Assembly: GCA_949751835.1 (NCBI GenBank)
Contig: CATKHK010000005.1
Coordinates: 620,001 to 684,000 of the forward strand
Direction of reading: 5' to 3'
Origin: Blepharisma japonicum
Lineage: Eukaryota; Ciliophora; Heterotrichea; Heterotrichida; Blepharismidae
DNA length: 64,000 bases
Below the pieces are notes generated by a model. It was not told where the DNA came from. It saw only the letters and a list, made by a program, of their open reading frames with translations, and did no database searches. Of this stretch, positions 32,902 to 43,867 are shown piece by piece (position 1 is the stretch's first letter; every line of letters begins with the position of its first letter). The translations under genes and the position numbers were made by a program.

Positions 32902-33210
32902 ATTCAAAAAATTAATAACCAAATTTTAACCATTTTAAAAAGGAGTGCAAATTCTCATTTATGCTAAAAATTAACCAAATTAAATTAGTTAAAGTCAAAA
33001 ATAAAAATAAATTCAATTATTTTTATAATATCTGAAAAAATAATTGTATCAAATATTCATCAATAAATTAACCTTATTATAGCTTTTGGTAAATCTTTTT
33101 TTAATCATAAATATACTTGTTATGTTCCAACTGAATTTTCGCATATCTAATTTAAAGGATTTTTATTTCATATTACTGCATCAAATAGATCATAAATTAT
33201 AACAATATAA
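32902..33210. other. Intergenic region, no gene seen
   Basis: 309 nt, AT-rich, between two plus-strand genes. It presumably holds the 3' end of one and the promoter of the next. No motif singled out. Confidence 0.5.
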
Positions 33211-33609
33211 ATGTCAAGCATATTCGAGCACTTTCAGTCAAAGCTTAAAGAAAGAGGCATTACTTCTCAAAATTTACTTCGTGCAACTTATATTTTCGTC
33301 GGCTTAAACGTAGTGTGAATTGGAACCCTGTGAACTTTTTGTTTTATTGTTAGCCCAACCAAAAATATAGTAAGTAAGCTACCTTGGCAATTTGTTAAAA
33401 ATGCGTTTGCAAAGGTTGAATATAAAGCGAACGCTCAGAAACACCCTAAACGTCTTCCAGAAGAGAAAAGAGGAAGGCTTAGTATCTCGTTTGTAGAGAT
33501 GCTTGTGATGAAAGGATTATTAGGACCAGTGGCATTACCCATAAAACTATGGCTTGCAATTAAATTGACTAATTTTTCCCAAGCTTCACCTCCTCCTTCT
33601 ACACAATAG
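33211..33609 (+). CDS. Small two-TM protein, FAM210/DUF1279-like
   Basis: A 132-aa frame visible only when TGA is Trp (33316-33318 and 33328-33330, in VVWIGTLWTF). ATG 33211, TAG 33607-33609. It has an N-terminal amphipathic helix (FEHFQSKLKERG), a first TM (ATYIFVGLNVVWIGTLWTFCF), a basic loop (HPKRLPEEKRGRL) and a second hydrophobic helix with GLLGPVALPIKLWLAIKLT. The layout and the closing P-x-K/R-L-x-L-A helix resemble FAM210/DUF1279 proteins of mitochondria. The family assignment is tentative; the coding status is well supported by the organised protein. Confidence 0.6.
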
Positions 33610-34018
33610 CTAATTAGATAATCCCATTTAAAGAAGTAATACTTTTAAAATGTTAATATAGAATTGATATAAAGTAATTTTACATTTTTCACAATTAAGC
33701 AAAAATTTTATTTAATTTATGATGACTTTAATTCAATATATCTTTATAGACTATTATTACTTTCTGCAATCTGAAATTTTTAATTAATTTCCAGCATTAA
33801 ATTGCTTAAATCTTTCATTTCTTTCTGTTCTATTAAAACCTATGGAGCTTTATTTAAATTGCCCCTTTCTAAATTATTCTATAGAGTTTTAATATTCATG
33901 CAAAATTTCTAGTATATAAATTAATTTTAAAATTTTATTACAAACATTAACAATTTTTCAATAAAATAAATAAATACTTTATTTTAACTATCTGCAAGCA
34001 GTTATAAAATTATTCTAC
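33610..34018. other. Intergenic region, no gene seen
   Basis: 409 nt of AT-rich sequence between convergent genes. No open frame or structure noted. Confidence 0.5.
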
Positions 34019-35020
34019 TTATGCAAGTAAATAAACAATAAGCAAGGACGAAAATACCATATATTTTGCATGTGTGATCGTTGCAATAGTATCCCAATAA
34101 AATGATGTAAATATGTCCTTAATACAATTGTCATTCCCTTGTATATATGGGTAAAAATAAGTTCTGTAATAATACAAAAACAGCTCCTCAGAGTTCGGCT
34201 TATCCCAAAACTGTGAAATACAATAAGTAGATAGCCTTCTCACTGTATTGCACCTATCAGACATTTCACTGTTAATCCAATTAGTGATCACAGTAATCAA
34301 ATGTGCATATATCAAATCTCCAGGAAACAACGTACAATAGCTGGCTCCTTCAGGATTCATCCCACACATACAATCAGAATAAAAAACTCTATGGCTGCTG
34401 GCTTCTGATGTGCAATCCATATACGAATTGCATTTCCTCGGCAAAGCACTTTCGTTAAAAGATTGGACTGGATCTATGCAGAGCCCTTGTCAGCACATTC
34501 CTCCTGCACAAAGTTCAGAAAATTGGCTAAAACATCTTGATGTGGACGCATTGGCTGGGAGAGAAAAATATTGTATACATTCTCCTTCACTACAAGCAGC
34601 CCAGTTTACACATTCGTAGTCTGATTTGCAGCCAGTTGCGCCAAGCTCAAGCTGCTTTACACATCTATTATTGCTGCAATAAAGACCTGGGTTGCATTCT
34701 TCATCTAAGTTACAAGCCTCTTTGAGTGCTTTTGATTGGCAGTAGCCTTCAAGGCATTCTCCGTATTTACAGTGTTTTTTCTTATTGCATGGCTCTCCAG
34801 GATATGAAAGCTCTTCTGGAAAAAGTGGGTTTGCGGTGCAATATGATACATCAGTGCCTGAATCACAAAATGGTTTATTATTGTCTTTACAAGGCTCGAG
34901 ATATAAAGTGTTGTTTACAAGGTTGACACAAGATCCTAAGGGCATTTGGACTGCTCCATTATTACACATCATAGGATGACATTGCATAGCAGCGAGCTGT
35001 AAAAGCAAAAATCGATCCAT
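34019..35020 (-). CDS. Cysteine-rich surface protein, probably GPI-anchored
   Basis: A 333-aa protein; TGA at 34490-34492 is Trp. It has an N-terminal signal peptide (MDRFLLLQLAAM) and more than 30 cysteines in EGF/Dickkopf-like spacings (CNKKKHCKYGECLEGYC, CNPGLYCSNNRC, CKSDYECVNWAACSEGEC). The last ~14 residues are hydrophobic (YMVFSSLLIVYLLA) with no charged tail, as in GPI-anchored proteins. It is predicted to sit on the cell surface. Similar Cys-rich families are common in ciliates; the ligand and role are unknown. Confidence 0.78.
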
Positions 35021-35131
35021 TATTAATTTAGTTTATTTTCAACACTTTTCATGATATCTTACCTATATGAAACCTTTATCAAAGTTTTAATAAAGAAATG
35101 AGTTAGGATAATAACATTTATTGGCTACAAT

Positions 35132-36196
35132 ATGTCAGGCTGTTTAGGTAGACAACCTAAAAGAAAGCGACTTAAAGTATTCGAGTCCTTGACCGATGCG
35201 CGTGACGACAAAGTTGCAGCGACTCGAATGCTTGAAGTCTCCAATTCACCATGCTTTTCTACTTTACTTGCCCATTCCCGAGCATTTGGTGAAATTCAAC
35301 TTTTTGACTCATCGAGGGCTTTCTTAGGAATTTTTAGGATTGCTTATTACGACATCCGTGATGCTGAGCGGGCTAAAACTGAATTAGAAACATTATACGA
35401 CGTTTTATACGTTTCCCCAGGTTCTGATTCCAAATTTTCCGACTATATAATAGTCCCTCAAGCGAATTTTAATTACCAAGCGCATCTCAGGTATGGAGAA
35501 ATAATGAGCACTGAGCTGATTGGCTCCTATATAATTGTTCGATATTTTGACGTGCGAGCTTCTAAACGAACTTATTCAGAGCCCTACGAATTCGAAGAAG
35601 ACGAGTTCTACGAAAACGAGTTCCACGACAGCCCATTATTATCTTCACAGCTTGATTTAAGCATAAGCTCAGAATCGACTTCGCCCAGCCCTTACTTTTT
35701 CTTTGGTTCTGAAGGCTCAAATCAAGACAGTCCTTACGATGAGAGAAAAAAGCCACGCAAAAAGCCGCTTGATGAAGAAGAAAAAATATTTTTTATAATT
35801 AGGCTAGATACAATTTTGTCAGGAGAAGAAAAGAGGACCACGATTATGATTAAAAATATCCCAAATAAATACACTCAGCAGATGCTGCTGGATAGCATAG
35901 ACAAGCATTTTGCAAAGACCTATGATTTTTTCTATTTGCCAATTGATTTCAAAAATAAATGCAATGTAGGCTATGCATTTATCAATTTCCTGGACCCGTA
36001 TACCATAATTGAGTTTTACAAGGAGTATAATGGGAAGCATTGGGAAAGGTTTAACAGTGAAAAAATCTGTGCTCTTGCCTATGCACGCATCCAAGGAAGG
36101 CAAGGGTTGATCCAGCATTTTCAATGCTCATCTGTGATGAACCAGGACGACATCAAGGTAAAGCCTCTTATTCTCCAAATTAATCCTCAATTTTAA
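35132..36196 (+). CDS. Mei2-like RNA-binding protein
   Basis: A 354-aa single-exon protein. Residues ~230-330 are the Mei2-type C-terminal RRM: RTTIMIKNIPNKYTQQMLL, YDFFYLPIDFKNKCNVGYAFINF and GKHWERFNSEKICALAYARIQG, which are diagnostic. The N-terminal half has an earlier degenerate RRM-like part (GEIQLFDSSRAFLGIFRIAYYD) followed by an acidic Ser-rich linker. Mei2 proteins bind RNA and control meiosis in fission yeast and plants. A meiotic role here is inference. Confidence 0.87.
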   Translation: MSGCLGRQPKRKRLKVFESLTDARDDKVAATRMLEVSNSPCFSTLLAHSRAFGEIQLFDSSRAFLGIFRIAYYDIRDAERAKTELETLYDVLYVSPGSDSKFSDYIIVPQANFNYQAHLRYGEIMSTELIGSYIIVRYFDVRASKRTYSEPYEFEEDEFYENEFHDSPLLSSQLDLSISSESTSPSPYFFFGSEGSNQDSPYDERKKPRKKPLDEEEKIFFIIRLDTILSGEEKRTTIMIKNIPNKYTQQMLLDSIDKHFAKTYDFFYLPIDFKNKCNVGYAFINFLDPYTIIEFYKEYNGKHWERFNSEKICALAYARIQGRQGLIQHFQCSSVMNQDDIKVKPLILQINPQF

Positions 36197-36211
36197 CCAA
36201 TTTTTATAAAA

Positions 36212-37603
36212 ATGGGCTGCTGTAGTGCTACATCCTGTAAGACTAATACAAAAACACCCTTAACTTCAATAAGTTTAAGAGAATACCCTAGAAAAACTAT
36301 TCTAAGCATAAAGTCAAGAGCTCAGAATTCCATTAAAAAATCTAAAATAGATGATGTAGAATTTGATCTCACAAATCCAGTTTTCGCATATTCAAAACGT
36401 TTTAACTTAGGCAGCAAAACATTTTGAGCTTCTGCTTGTGTCATTCCAGGGTTTGATCCTAAAGGAGAAATCCCTAAAACCTGCCAAGACTACTCTTCAT
36501 TTTTGAAAGACGACAAAAGCGCTTTACTAGTCCTTTTTGACGGGCACGGACCTGAAGGCGAAAAAGTCGTAGAGCGTTGTGGAGAGGTTGTTGAGGAATT
36601 TTTCTCAACAAGAAAGGCTGAATTCGAAGTAAAATTAATTTAGGAAGAGCCATCAAACTTGTTAAATGAGCTAACCAAAAAATGTGACGACGAAGTCCTA
36701 GGATCAACTAAATTTGATTCTTACTACTCGGGATGCACAGAAGTGCTAGTCTATTTTCATGAAAATAATATACATTGTGCAAGCTTAGGTGACTCAAGAG
36801 CTATAATTGCAACGACTGAGCCACCTGAAGTTATGCCTGCACCTACTGCTGTATGAGGAGAAGACAAAAAAGTGCTGGATGAGGTAAGAAAAAGAAGAAG
36901 CAGCGTCGTAAGTCCTGAAATCAAAGCAATCCAGCTTACAAAAGACCAGAAACCAGAGGATCCAGAAGAACTGATGAGGATCATTAAAAGTGGGGGAAGA
37001 GTCCAAAGGACAGTTGACGAGAACGGCAATAGAATTGGACCATTCAGAGTATGAGAGCTCAATGTAAACGCCCCAGGCTTAGCAATGAGCAGGTCTATAG
37101 GAGATGGAATGGGCACCAGAATTGGGGTTATTGCAAAGCCAATATGCACAGAATATCAGCTTAAAGGAGAATCTGACTATTTTATAGTAGTGGCTTCTGA
37201 TGGAGTTTGAGACGTGCTTGATAACCAAGATGTCGTCAATTTTGTGGAATATTATAGAAATAAATGTAGAAGAGAAATAGAAGTCGTTTCCAATGAAGAA
37301 AAAATAACACAGGAAAATTCGTGTATTGCGCAGCTTCTGTGCGAAGAAGCAAGGGTAAGGTGGTTTTCTATTGTGGAAGAAGAGGATGTGCTGATTGATG
37401 ATATTTCTTGTGTGATTTTAGAAATAAATGAAAGTCAGTTCTTTATTGGGCAAACTGATATGAATAAGCCTCCGGATTTAGAGCCTACTATTAGTCATAT
37501 AGAAATGCATGAGCATAGAACACCATCTTTAGATGAACTAATTTTGAGAGACCCAAGAAGAAGCTCCGTTGTAGTAAAAGATGAGGATTTATTAAAAGAA
37601 TAA
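36212..37603 (+). CDS. PP2C-family Ser/Thr phosphatase, N-myristoylation candidate
   Basis: A 458-aa protein (intron 36629-36643; TGA=Trp at several sites such as 37208-37210). PP2C motifs: LLVLFDGHGPEG (metal-binding Asp), SGCTEVLVYF, SLGDSRAI, GLAMSRSIGD, VASDGVWDVL (Asp325) and DDISCVIL. All metal ligands are present, so it should be active. The N-terminus MGCCSATSC fits N-myristoylation plus palmitoylation. It is a paralogue of the 54015-55451 protein. It lies 15 nt after the Mei2-like gene's stop. Confidence 0.9.
36629..36643 (+). other. 15-nt intron in PP2C gene
   Basis: Sense GTAAAATTAATTTAG with an in-frame TAG. Splicing joins EFE to EEPSNLL. Confidence 0.9.
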
Positions 37604-37644
37604 ATTAAACCTGGATATTATATATAAAATATGATAATATTATG

Positions 37645-40600
37645 TTACTTGCTGCTACATTGTGATTCTGCTTGGTGAAGCTGCTTCAAGGCTTCTTCTT
37701 TAATTTTATTTCAGTCCCGCTTTGCATCTTTGTTTGGATCAGGACTAATTGGGCTCATTTCTTTAGTTTGTTCTAGTTTTTTGATTAAAGAGTTTTTAAT
37801 GAGGCTGTTCAGTGCTACTGATAAGTTATTCATTTTGTGTTCAAGAATTTCCATTGAAATATCTACTGTACCATAAAACTTAATAGTTTTTGCAAAACTT
37901 TCCATTAAGATACTTTCTATATGGCTTTTTGATATATTTTGTAGAGGCAGTACTGTGCTTTTTGGATCCTCATTAATTATTTTTTCGATTTTTGCACAAG
38001 CCTCAGAATCTTTCCCAGCCTTTAAAATATCTTTAATTTCATTTATTTGGTTTACAATCCCCTTAACAGCTTTTTCAATAATTTCCGGATTTTTTGACAC
38101 AAAAATTTCTCTTAAGGTTTGTACTAAGCTTGAATCAGCTTTTATATGATCAAGAATGAAATGTGGGGAGCTATCATACATTTTGCAGATTTTATTTAAA
38201 ACTTCATCTGATTTTTTCCGTTCTGCTTTTAGCCTTCCAATGCAGTTATAAAGCTGATTGATGTCTTGCTCTTCAAGTTCTTCCTGAAGCTCGGATACAA
38301 TATCATATAGTTTTTGTAGATCAACATATAATGCATCTCTGTCGTTTTTTAAGTCAATTACTCTGTCAATTAGCAAATTGGGGTTATCTTCATCAAGCTC
38401 TTGACAGAGATTTTCAATGACTGAGTTTAAATTGGGGAAAGCGTTAATTTTTTGCCGCTCATCTTCACTCAGAATTTTTCTACTTGTTGGACGTGGTGTA
38501 AAAGCTCCAGAAGAAATTATTGAATTTCTTGAGCTTAAGTCTCTTTTAAGATCCTATATAAATTATACAAGTTTTGGAAACCCATCAGTGTTTTTTACTT
38601 GATCAAGGTCTATTTGCAAACGTTTAGAACTACTTATTTGTTGATTTAAATCATGAATTTCATGATTTTTTGTTTCTATTTCTGCATTTAGCTTATTTAA
38701 CATGTTTTCTAATTCTTTTTTGCTCACTCCTAATAACGAAATTTCTTTTTCCTGAATTTTGCATTTGTCCTCAAGTTCTCTCAGCTTTCCTTTCAAAGTA
38801 TCTCTTTCCTTAATGCCTTCTTTTTGTATATCAGATGCATAATTTGTGATATATTGATTAGTTTTTGTGAGGTCCATCTTTTCTGCTTCTATTCCTCTGA
38901 TTTTTTCTTCCAGCAGCTTAATTCTTTCAGCTGATGTATCTTTTGTAGGCTTTTTTTTGTTAATTTGTTGCAGTCTTTCAAGATCTAATATTCTTGATTG
39001 ATTTTCTTTTAATTTTTTATTTGCAGCTGTGAGCTCACTTTCTAGCTGAGCTATTTTGATTTGGCCATCCTTAATCTTTTTAATTGCATTAGAGCTTGTC
39101 CTTTTAGCTTCTTTCAGCTCATCTTGAAGACTTTGCTGCCCATTTTCTAAATCAACTACAGGGCTTCTATTTCTTGGGCTTACAACCTTTTTTTGGTTAA
39201 ATTTAAGCTGCTCCAGTTCTTTTTGTAAATTATCATAATTTTTATATACACTAAGCAGCTCATCTCTTTGGGCTTTAATTATTTTTTCTAATTCTGTTGG
39301 TGAATTTTTTAGTGTTGGGCTGCCTGGCTCACATCTTAACGATGCAGCACTTTCATTCAAAGGTGTGCCTTTATTCTTTTTTGCATCATTTAGCTCTTTA
39401 GCAATTTTCATCGCTTCTTTTTTCAGAGCCTCTTTATCGTTTTCAATTTCAATTTCTCTATTTTTGGCTTCTTCAAGCTTATTTTCATAGTCAAGACATA
39501 CTTCTTCAAGATAAGAAATTTTCTGCTGGAGTCCAGCGATTTCTTCTTCTTTAGTTTGAGACAAAGTCTCATATTTTTCAGTAAGCTCATCTATTGATTT
39601 TTTCAGAATTTTGCTTTCTACGTCAATAGAATTAAGTTTTTCAATGAGTGAGTGTATATATTTGTCTTTTTCTTGGATTTGGGAATTTAGCTTCATTTCT
39701 TCTTCGAAGTCTCTTCTCATGAAGCCTTTGGAAGACTGGGAGCTTTGAATTTGGGATTGGCCGAAAGAAGGAGAATTTTTCCCCTTTTCTTTTAGAAGTT
39801 GAGATAATATTGGGATTTGACTTTCATATTTTGCTAAGGATCTTTCTTTTTGGTTCAATTTTTCTAATATTTCTGCAATTTTTTGGTTTGTTTGTGAAGA
39901 AAATTCATTTATAGCCTCCGCAGCCCAATTTTTGAGAGAAATTATTTCCAAGACTCCTCCTGACCCAAAAGAGTTTGACCTTGAAAGTCTTACCTTATCA
40001 GGATCTGATTGAATTGATTTCATATGTATTTGATACTTTTTTACAAATTTCGTCATTTCTTGATACTGTTCCTGCAGAAGTTCTGACTCTTCTCTCACTT
40101 TTCTTAATTTTTCTTTCAAACCTTCAATATTTTCTTTCAAAGTTGAATTTTCTTCTAATAAAGCTACCATATCTTGTCCTTTCAAAGTATCTTTAGGACA
40201 AGGCTGTTCCAAATTGCACTTTCCCATTGAATTCTCAAACTGAAAAGTAGTACTTTTCGACAAATTCAGCGAATTTAAAGAACTGAACCTTTTTGGGGAA
40301 AAAGAAAGCGACAAAGTCCTTGACTCAAACAAATCCCCATCAAGCATTTTCACCTTACTCGTAATCGCTTCTATTTTTTGCTTTAATTCACTTACTTCGA
40401 GCTGCTGCATTCTTTCATACTCAATTTCAAATTTCTTTTTCTTCCCAACTAGCTCTTTTAACTCCTTAAAAGTGTTTTTAAAATCAAAGGCTGAGCTCTT
40501 CACGACTGAAGTCCAAATAAAGGAATTTAAGTCAGTAAAGGCTTTTGCGATCACTTGTCTAATCATATCATCAGATAACTTCTTGCTATCCTTAATAGAA

Positions 40601-40929
40601 AGAATCAACATTTGGCATTGCGCTTCGGACAACTTTTCACTAATTGCAGTCAGCACCCTTTTTAAGCCTTCATTTCCTGGGTCTTCTAAATTTGTGATCA
40701 GCTGCTCTAAATTGTCATTAGATTTTTGTATTTGCGATTCAAGAATGTCTAATTTTAGCTCATGATCTGAGCTAGAAGTTATAGATGGGGCTGTTAAAAT
40801 ACTAGAAATGTTGTTTACAACTGAATAGTATTTTTCCTCAAGAGCACTTAGATTTTGCTTGAAATCGTTTATGCAAGACTCTTGAGGCTGCTTTGTACCT
40901 CTGGGGGAAATTATCTTATTTCTTTGCAT
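37645..40929 (-). CDS. Long coiled-coil protein, 1089 aa
   Basis: Two exons join across the 15-nt intron 38554-38568 (FPKL|DLKRDLSS). Nearly the whole length (residues ~50-790) is predicted coiled coil with heptad-rich segments such as LEENSTLKENIEGLKEKL and KELNDAKKNKG. Ser-rich breaks carry SP sites (RNSIISSGAFTPRPTS). The final ~250 residues are a second helical part (LIDRVIDLKNDRDALYVDLQ). TGA=Trp occurs near the end (RDWNKIKEE). No motor or globular enzyme domain. It is probably a centrosome/basal-body or cortical scaffold by composition; this is inference. Confidence 0.78.
38554..38568 (-). other. 15-nt intron in coiled-coil gene
   Basis: Sense GTATAATTTATATAG with TAA and TAG in frame. 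It joins two long open frames. Confidence 0.88.
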
Positions 40930-40973
40930 ATTTATTATACACAGAATTTAGAAAACTTGTTAAATAAAATTGG

Positions 40974-41972
40974 TTAGAAAAGAATATCTGCAGTTGGCTG
41001 GGCTGATGCAAAAGAATTACGACCTCTGAGGACTCCACAGTCAACTAACCCTAAGACATTTAATTCGACGTGCTGCAAAGAGACCATAAGGATTTTGGCG
41101 CCTTCATCTTCTATGTAGTTGTGGTTGAGGGAAAAAATTTTGAGCATTGTAAGTCTTGGGAGCTCTTTTGCGAGGGACATCATGCCTGATTTTGTGATGC
41201 TGTTGGTGTCAAGATATAGCTCGCTTAATGAAGAGGGAAAAGCTTGAGCAAGCGGGATCAAGCCTTCAGATTGAATATTGTTTTCACTTAATTTAAGCGT
41301 TTTTAAGCCTAAAAGACCTTTAATTCCTACTGCAATTGATCTAGCCCCGTCAATTCCAATTTCATTTTTTTCAAGATCTAAAACTGCTAATGATGATAAT
41401 GAAGCTAGTGTATTCCCCAATGATGTAGCACCAAGATCTCCTATCATATTTTCCCCTAAGTGTAACACTTGAAGAGTTTTAATTCCATAAAGTCCAGTCG
41501 CAATATATTTTATCCCTTCATCTCCTAAGCTTGCATTTTGAATTAGTAATCTTTCTAAAGAGTACATAGAATCTAGCGCTTCAGCCACACTTTTTGCGCC
41601 TTCAGTGCCTATGTTATTAAAGCTTAATTCAAGCTCTTTAAGATTTGTTAGGTCTTTTAACGGATCTGCTAGAATTTCCCATACCTCGTTTCCTGTGAAC
41701 GCAGAGTTTAGGATTAATTTGTGCAGGTGGTAATAGTAAGGTAAGACCACAGATAAAAAGGAGGTATTTTCGTCGTTAATTTCTTTATAGCTTAAATTTA
41801 TTGTTGATAAATCAGTTTGCTTTTGTTGGTAAACTAGATCTACCAAGTGAGATATAGATTTATTCATGTTGCTACAGCTATATGGGTAGGCCATTGGGTC
41901 TTTTAAGGAGTGCCTAAGATTAATTAAATCTGAATCTGGAGTAGAACGGTAGCATGCGCAATTGCTGCCCAT
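40974..41972 (-). CDS. Leucine-rich-repeat protein (NLRC3/RI-like)
   Basis: A 332-aa single-exon protein. From ~residue 85 it consists of ~28-residue ribonuclease-inhibitor-type repeats: LKELELSFNNIGTEGAKSVAEAL, LQVLHLGENMIGDLGA, LAVLDLEKNEIGIDGARS and LKTLKLSENNIQSEG. The N-terminus MGSNCACY could be N-myristoylated and palmitoylated. No effector domain, so it is a protein-binding adaptor of unknown partner. Confidence 0.82.
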   Translation of the reverse strand: MGSNCACYRSTPDSDLINLRHSLKDPMAYPYSCSNMNKSISHLVDLVYQQKQTDLSTINLSYKEINDENTSFLSVVLPYYYHLHKLILNSAFTGNEVWEILADPLKDLTNLKELELSFNNIGTEGAKSVAEALDSMYSLERLLIQNASLGDEGIKYIATGLYGIKTLQVLHLGENMIGDLGATSLGNTLASLSSLAVLDLEKNEIGIDGARSIAVGIKGLLGLKTLKLSENNIQSEGLIPLAQAFPSSLSELYLDTNSITKSGMMSLAKELPRLTMLKIFSLNHNYIEDEGAKILMVSLQHVELNVLGLVDCGVLRGRNSFASAQPTADILF

Positions 41973-42160
41973 TGATATTTAAATTTTATTATTTTATTAT
42001 ATCTTTAATTGATCTTTTTCCTACTAAATTTTCAATTTTTTTACCAATCCGCTAAAAATGATTAAAATTACTATTTTATTATTTATCTCATAAATAAATC
42101 AATACCTTATATTAATTATTTCTTTTAAGGCGATTCTAATTATAAATAAATCATATATAA

Positions 42161-43714
42161 ATGTCCGAATCTAGCAGCTCTGAAGAACTAAGCCCCAGAC
42201 AAAAGCAGCTACGAAGTTTCAAACAAACAGCTTTAGGTATGCTAATTACTTCAAATTTCACCCGAAATCCCTCAGAGCTCCTTACCCAAAAACGAATTCA
42301 AATAGAGCAGCTCAACAGTCAAGCTTTTTCAATGCATCTCCAAAACTTAGAACAAGAACAAGAAGACCAGCCCAATACAAAAAATCGTAATTACAGGATG
42401 CCAGTTGTGAAAAAGCTACCATCACGATATAAACGACTTTCTCCTTTAAAACGCCCAATCCACGAACTTCAAGAAACAAAAGAGCCTGATTTTCCAGAAA
42501 TTGGAGAAGTTTTTTGGTCAAAAATCGACACTCATGGGTGGATCCCTGAAACTCGTCAAAATGCTTCCTTAACTGAAGCAGGGTCAAGGGTTTATTTAAT
42601 AGGAGGCACAAGCCGAGATGTCCATTCTGATATCAATGTATATTACCCTTCACAGAAAAAATGAGAAAAAATCAAACCAAAAGGCATTGAAGCTGACCCT
42701 AGATTTGGGCACACAGCTGTAGAGTTTAGAAGGAAAATTGTGGTGTATGGAGGAGAAACCAGCCACTCTAGAAGTAATAGTCAGCTGAGAGAATGTTTAA
42801 ATGAGGTAAAAGCTTTTTCTATTGATGATAATGAATGAATTTATATTAGGACCACAGGTGTTTTGATACAGTCAAGGAAAAATCATTGTGCAGCTGTAGT
42901 AGGAAAGCATATGCTTATTTATGGAGGGCTAAACCAAAAAAATAAAGCCTTAGGAGATGTCGCTGTACTAAACATGAATAATCTTAAATGAAAAGCATTA
43001 GAAATCGCTGGGCAAAAGCCTAAAGAAACTGCATTCCATGCATGTGCAACTGTTTTAAACACAGAACAGCTGAGGGCTGAAAGCATTTATAATATACCTC
43101 CATCTAATAATCAAGATATAAAGATGCCTGGAATTTATATATTTGGAGGCGTAGGAGATGATAGAAAACCTAATAACGATTTATGGATTTTAAATGTGGG
43201 TGGGAAAACATTATCCTGGATTAAGCCCGCTACAACTGGTGAGCCACCTTCTCCAAGGTTTCAGCATAGTATGGCTTATAATGATAGAGCAAAAGTTTTA
43301 TGTGTTTTTGGAGGAAGAATTGATACTGGCGGCTCATCACATTATACGTGTTTTAATGATATCCATATACTTAAACTTGATAATTTGATGTGGGCTACTT
43401 TAAGGGTATTTGGAAATATCCCTGCTTCAAGGTCAGGACATGCTGCAGCTTGTGCTGGGACGAAATTGTTTGTTTTTGGAGGAGTAAGCAACACATGTTT
43501 TTGCAATAGCGATTTATATGTGTTGGAATTGAACCAAAAAGCTGTAAGATATACAATTGAAGAGGAAGAAAGAAAAAAGCAACAAGAAATAGAGCAAGCT
43601 TTAATGAAGGAAAGAAAGACAGAGGAGCATCAGAAGAGAATAAGCCCTGCAAAGCTTAGAGGGATTGAAAGGCCGGGGGTTAAGTTTCACTTAAGTGATA
43701 ATGTATCAGCATAA
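42161..43714 (+). CDS. Kelch-repeat protein
   Basis: A 517-aa single-exon frame with TGA=Trp at 42662, 42836 and 42989. A disordered N-terminus (~110 aa) precedes five to six kelch blades: SRVYLIGGTSRD, KIVVYGGETS, HMLIYGGLNQ, GIYIFGGVGDD, VLCVFGGRIDTGG and LFVFGGVSN, with the expected Trp spacing. The C-terminus is a charged helix (EEEERKKQQEIEQALMKE). Kelch propellers mediate protein binding; there is no BTB domain here. Confidence 0.85.
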
Positions 43715-43867
43715 TATTTTTTACAAAAATTTTCCTGATTTGATTATTTTTTGATTTAAAAGTTAATTTTTTATTTAAATTAATTATCTAATGTATATAA
43801 AAGTTATTTTATATTTATATGGTATTATTCCCGAATCCATCCTAATCTAAAATGGTCTATAAAAATA

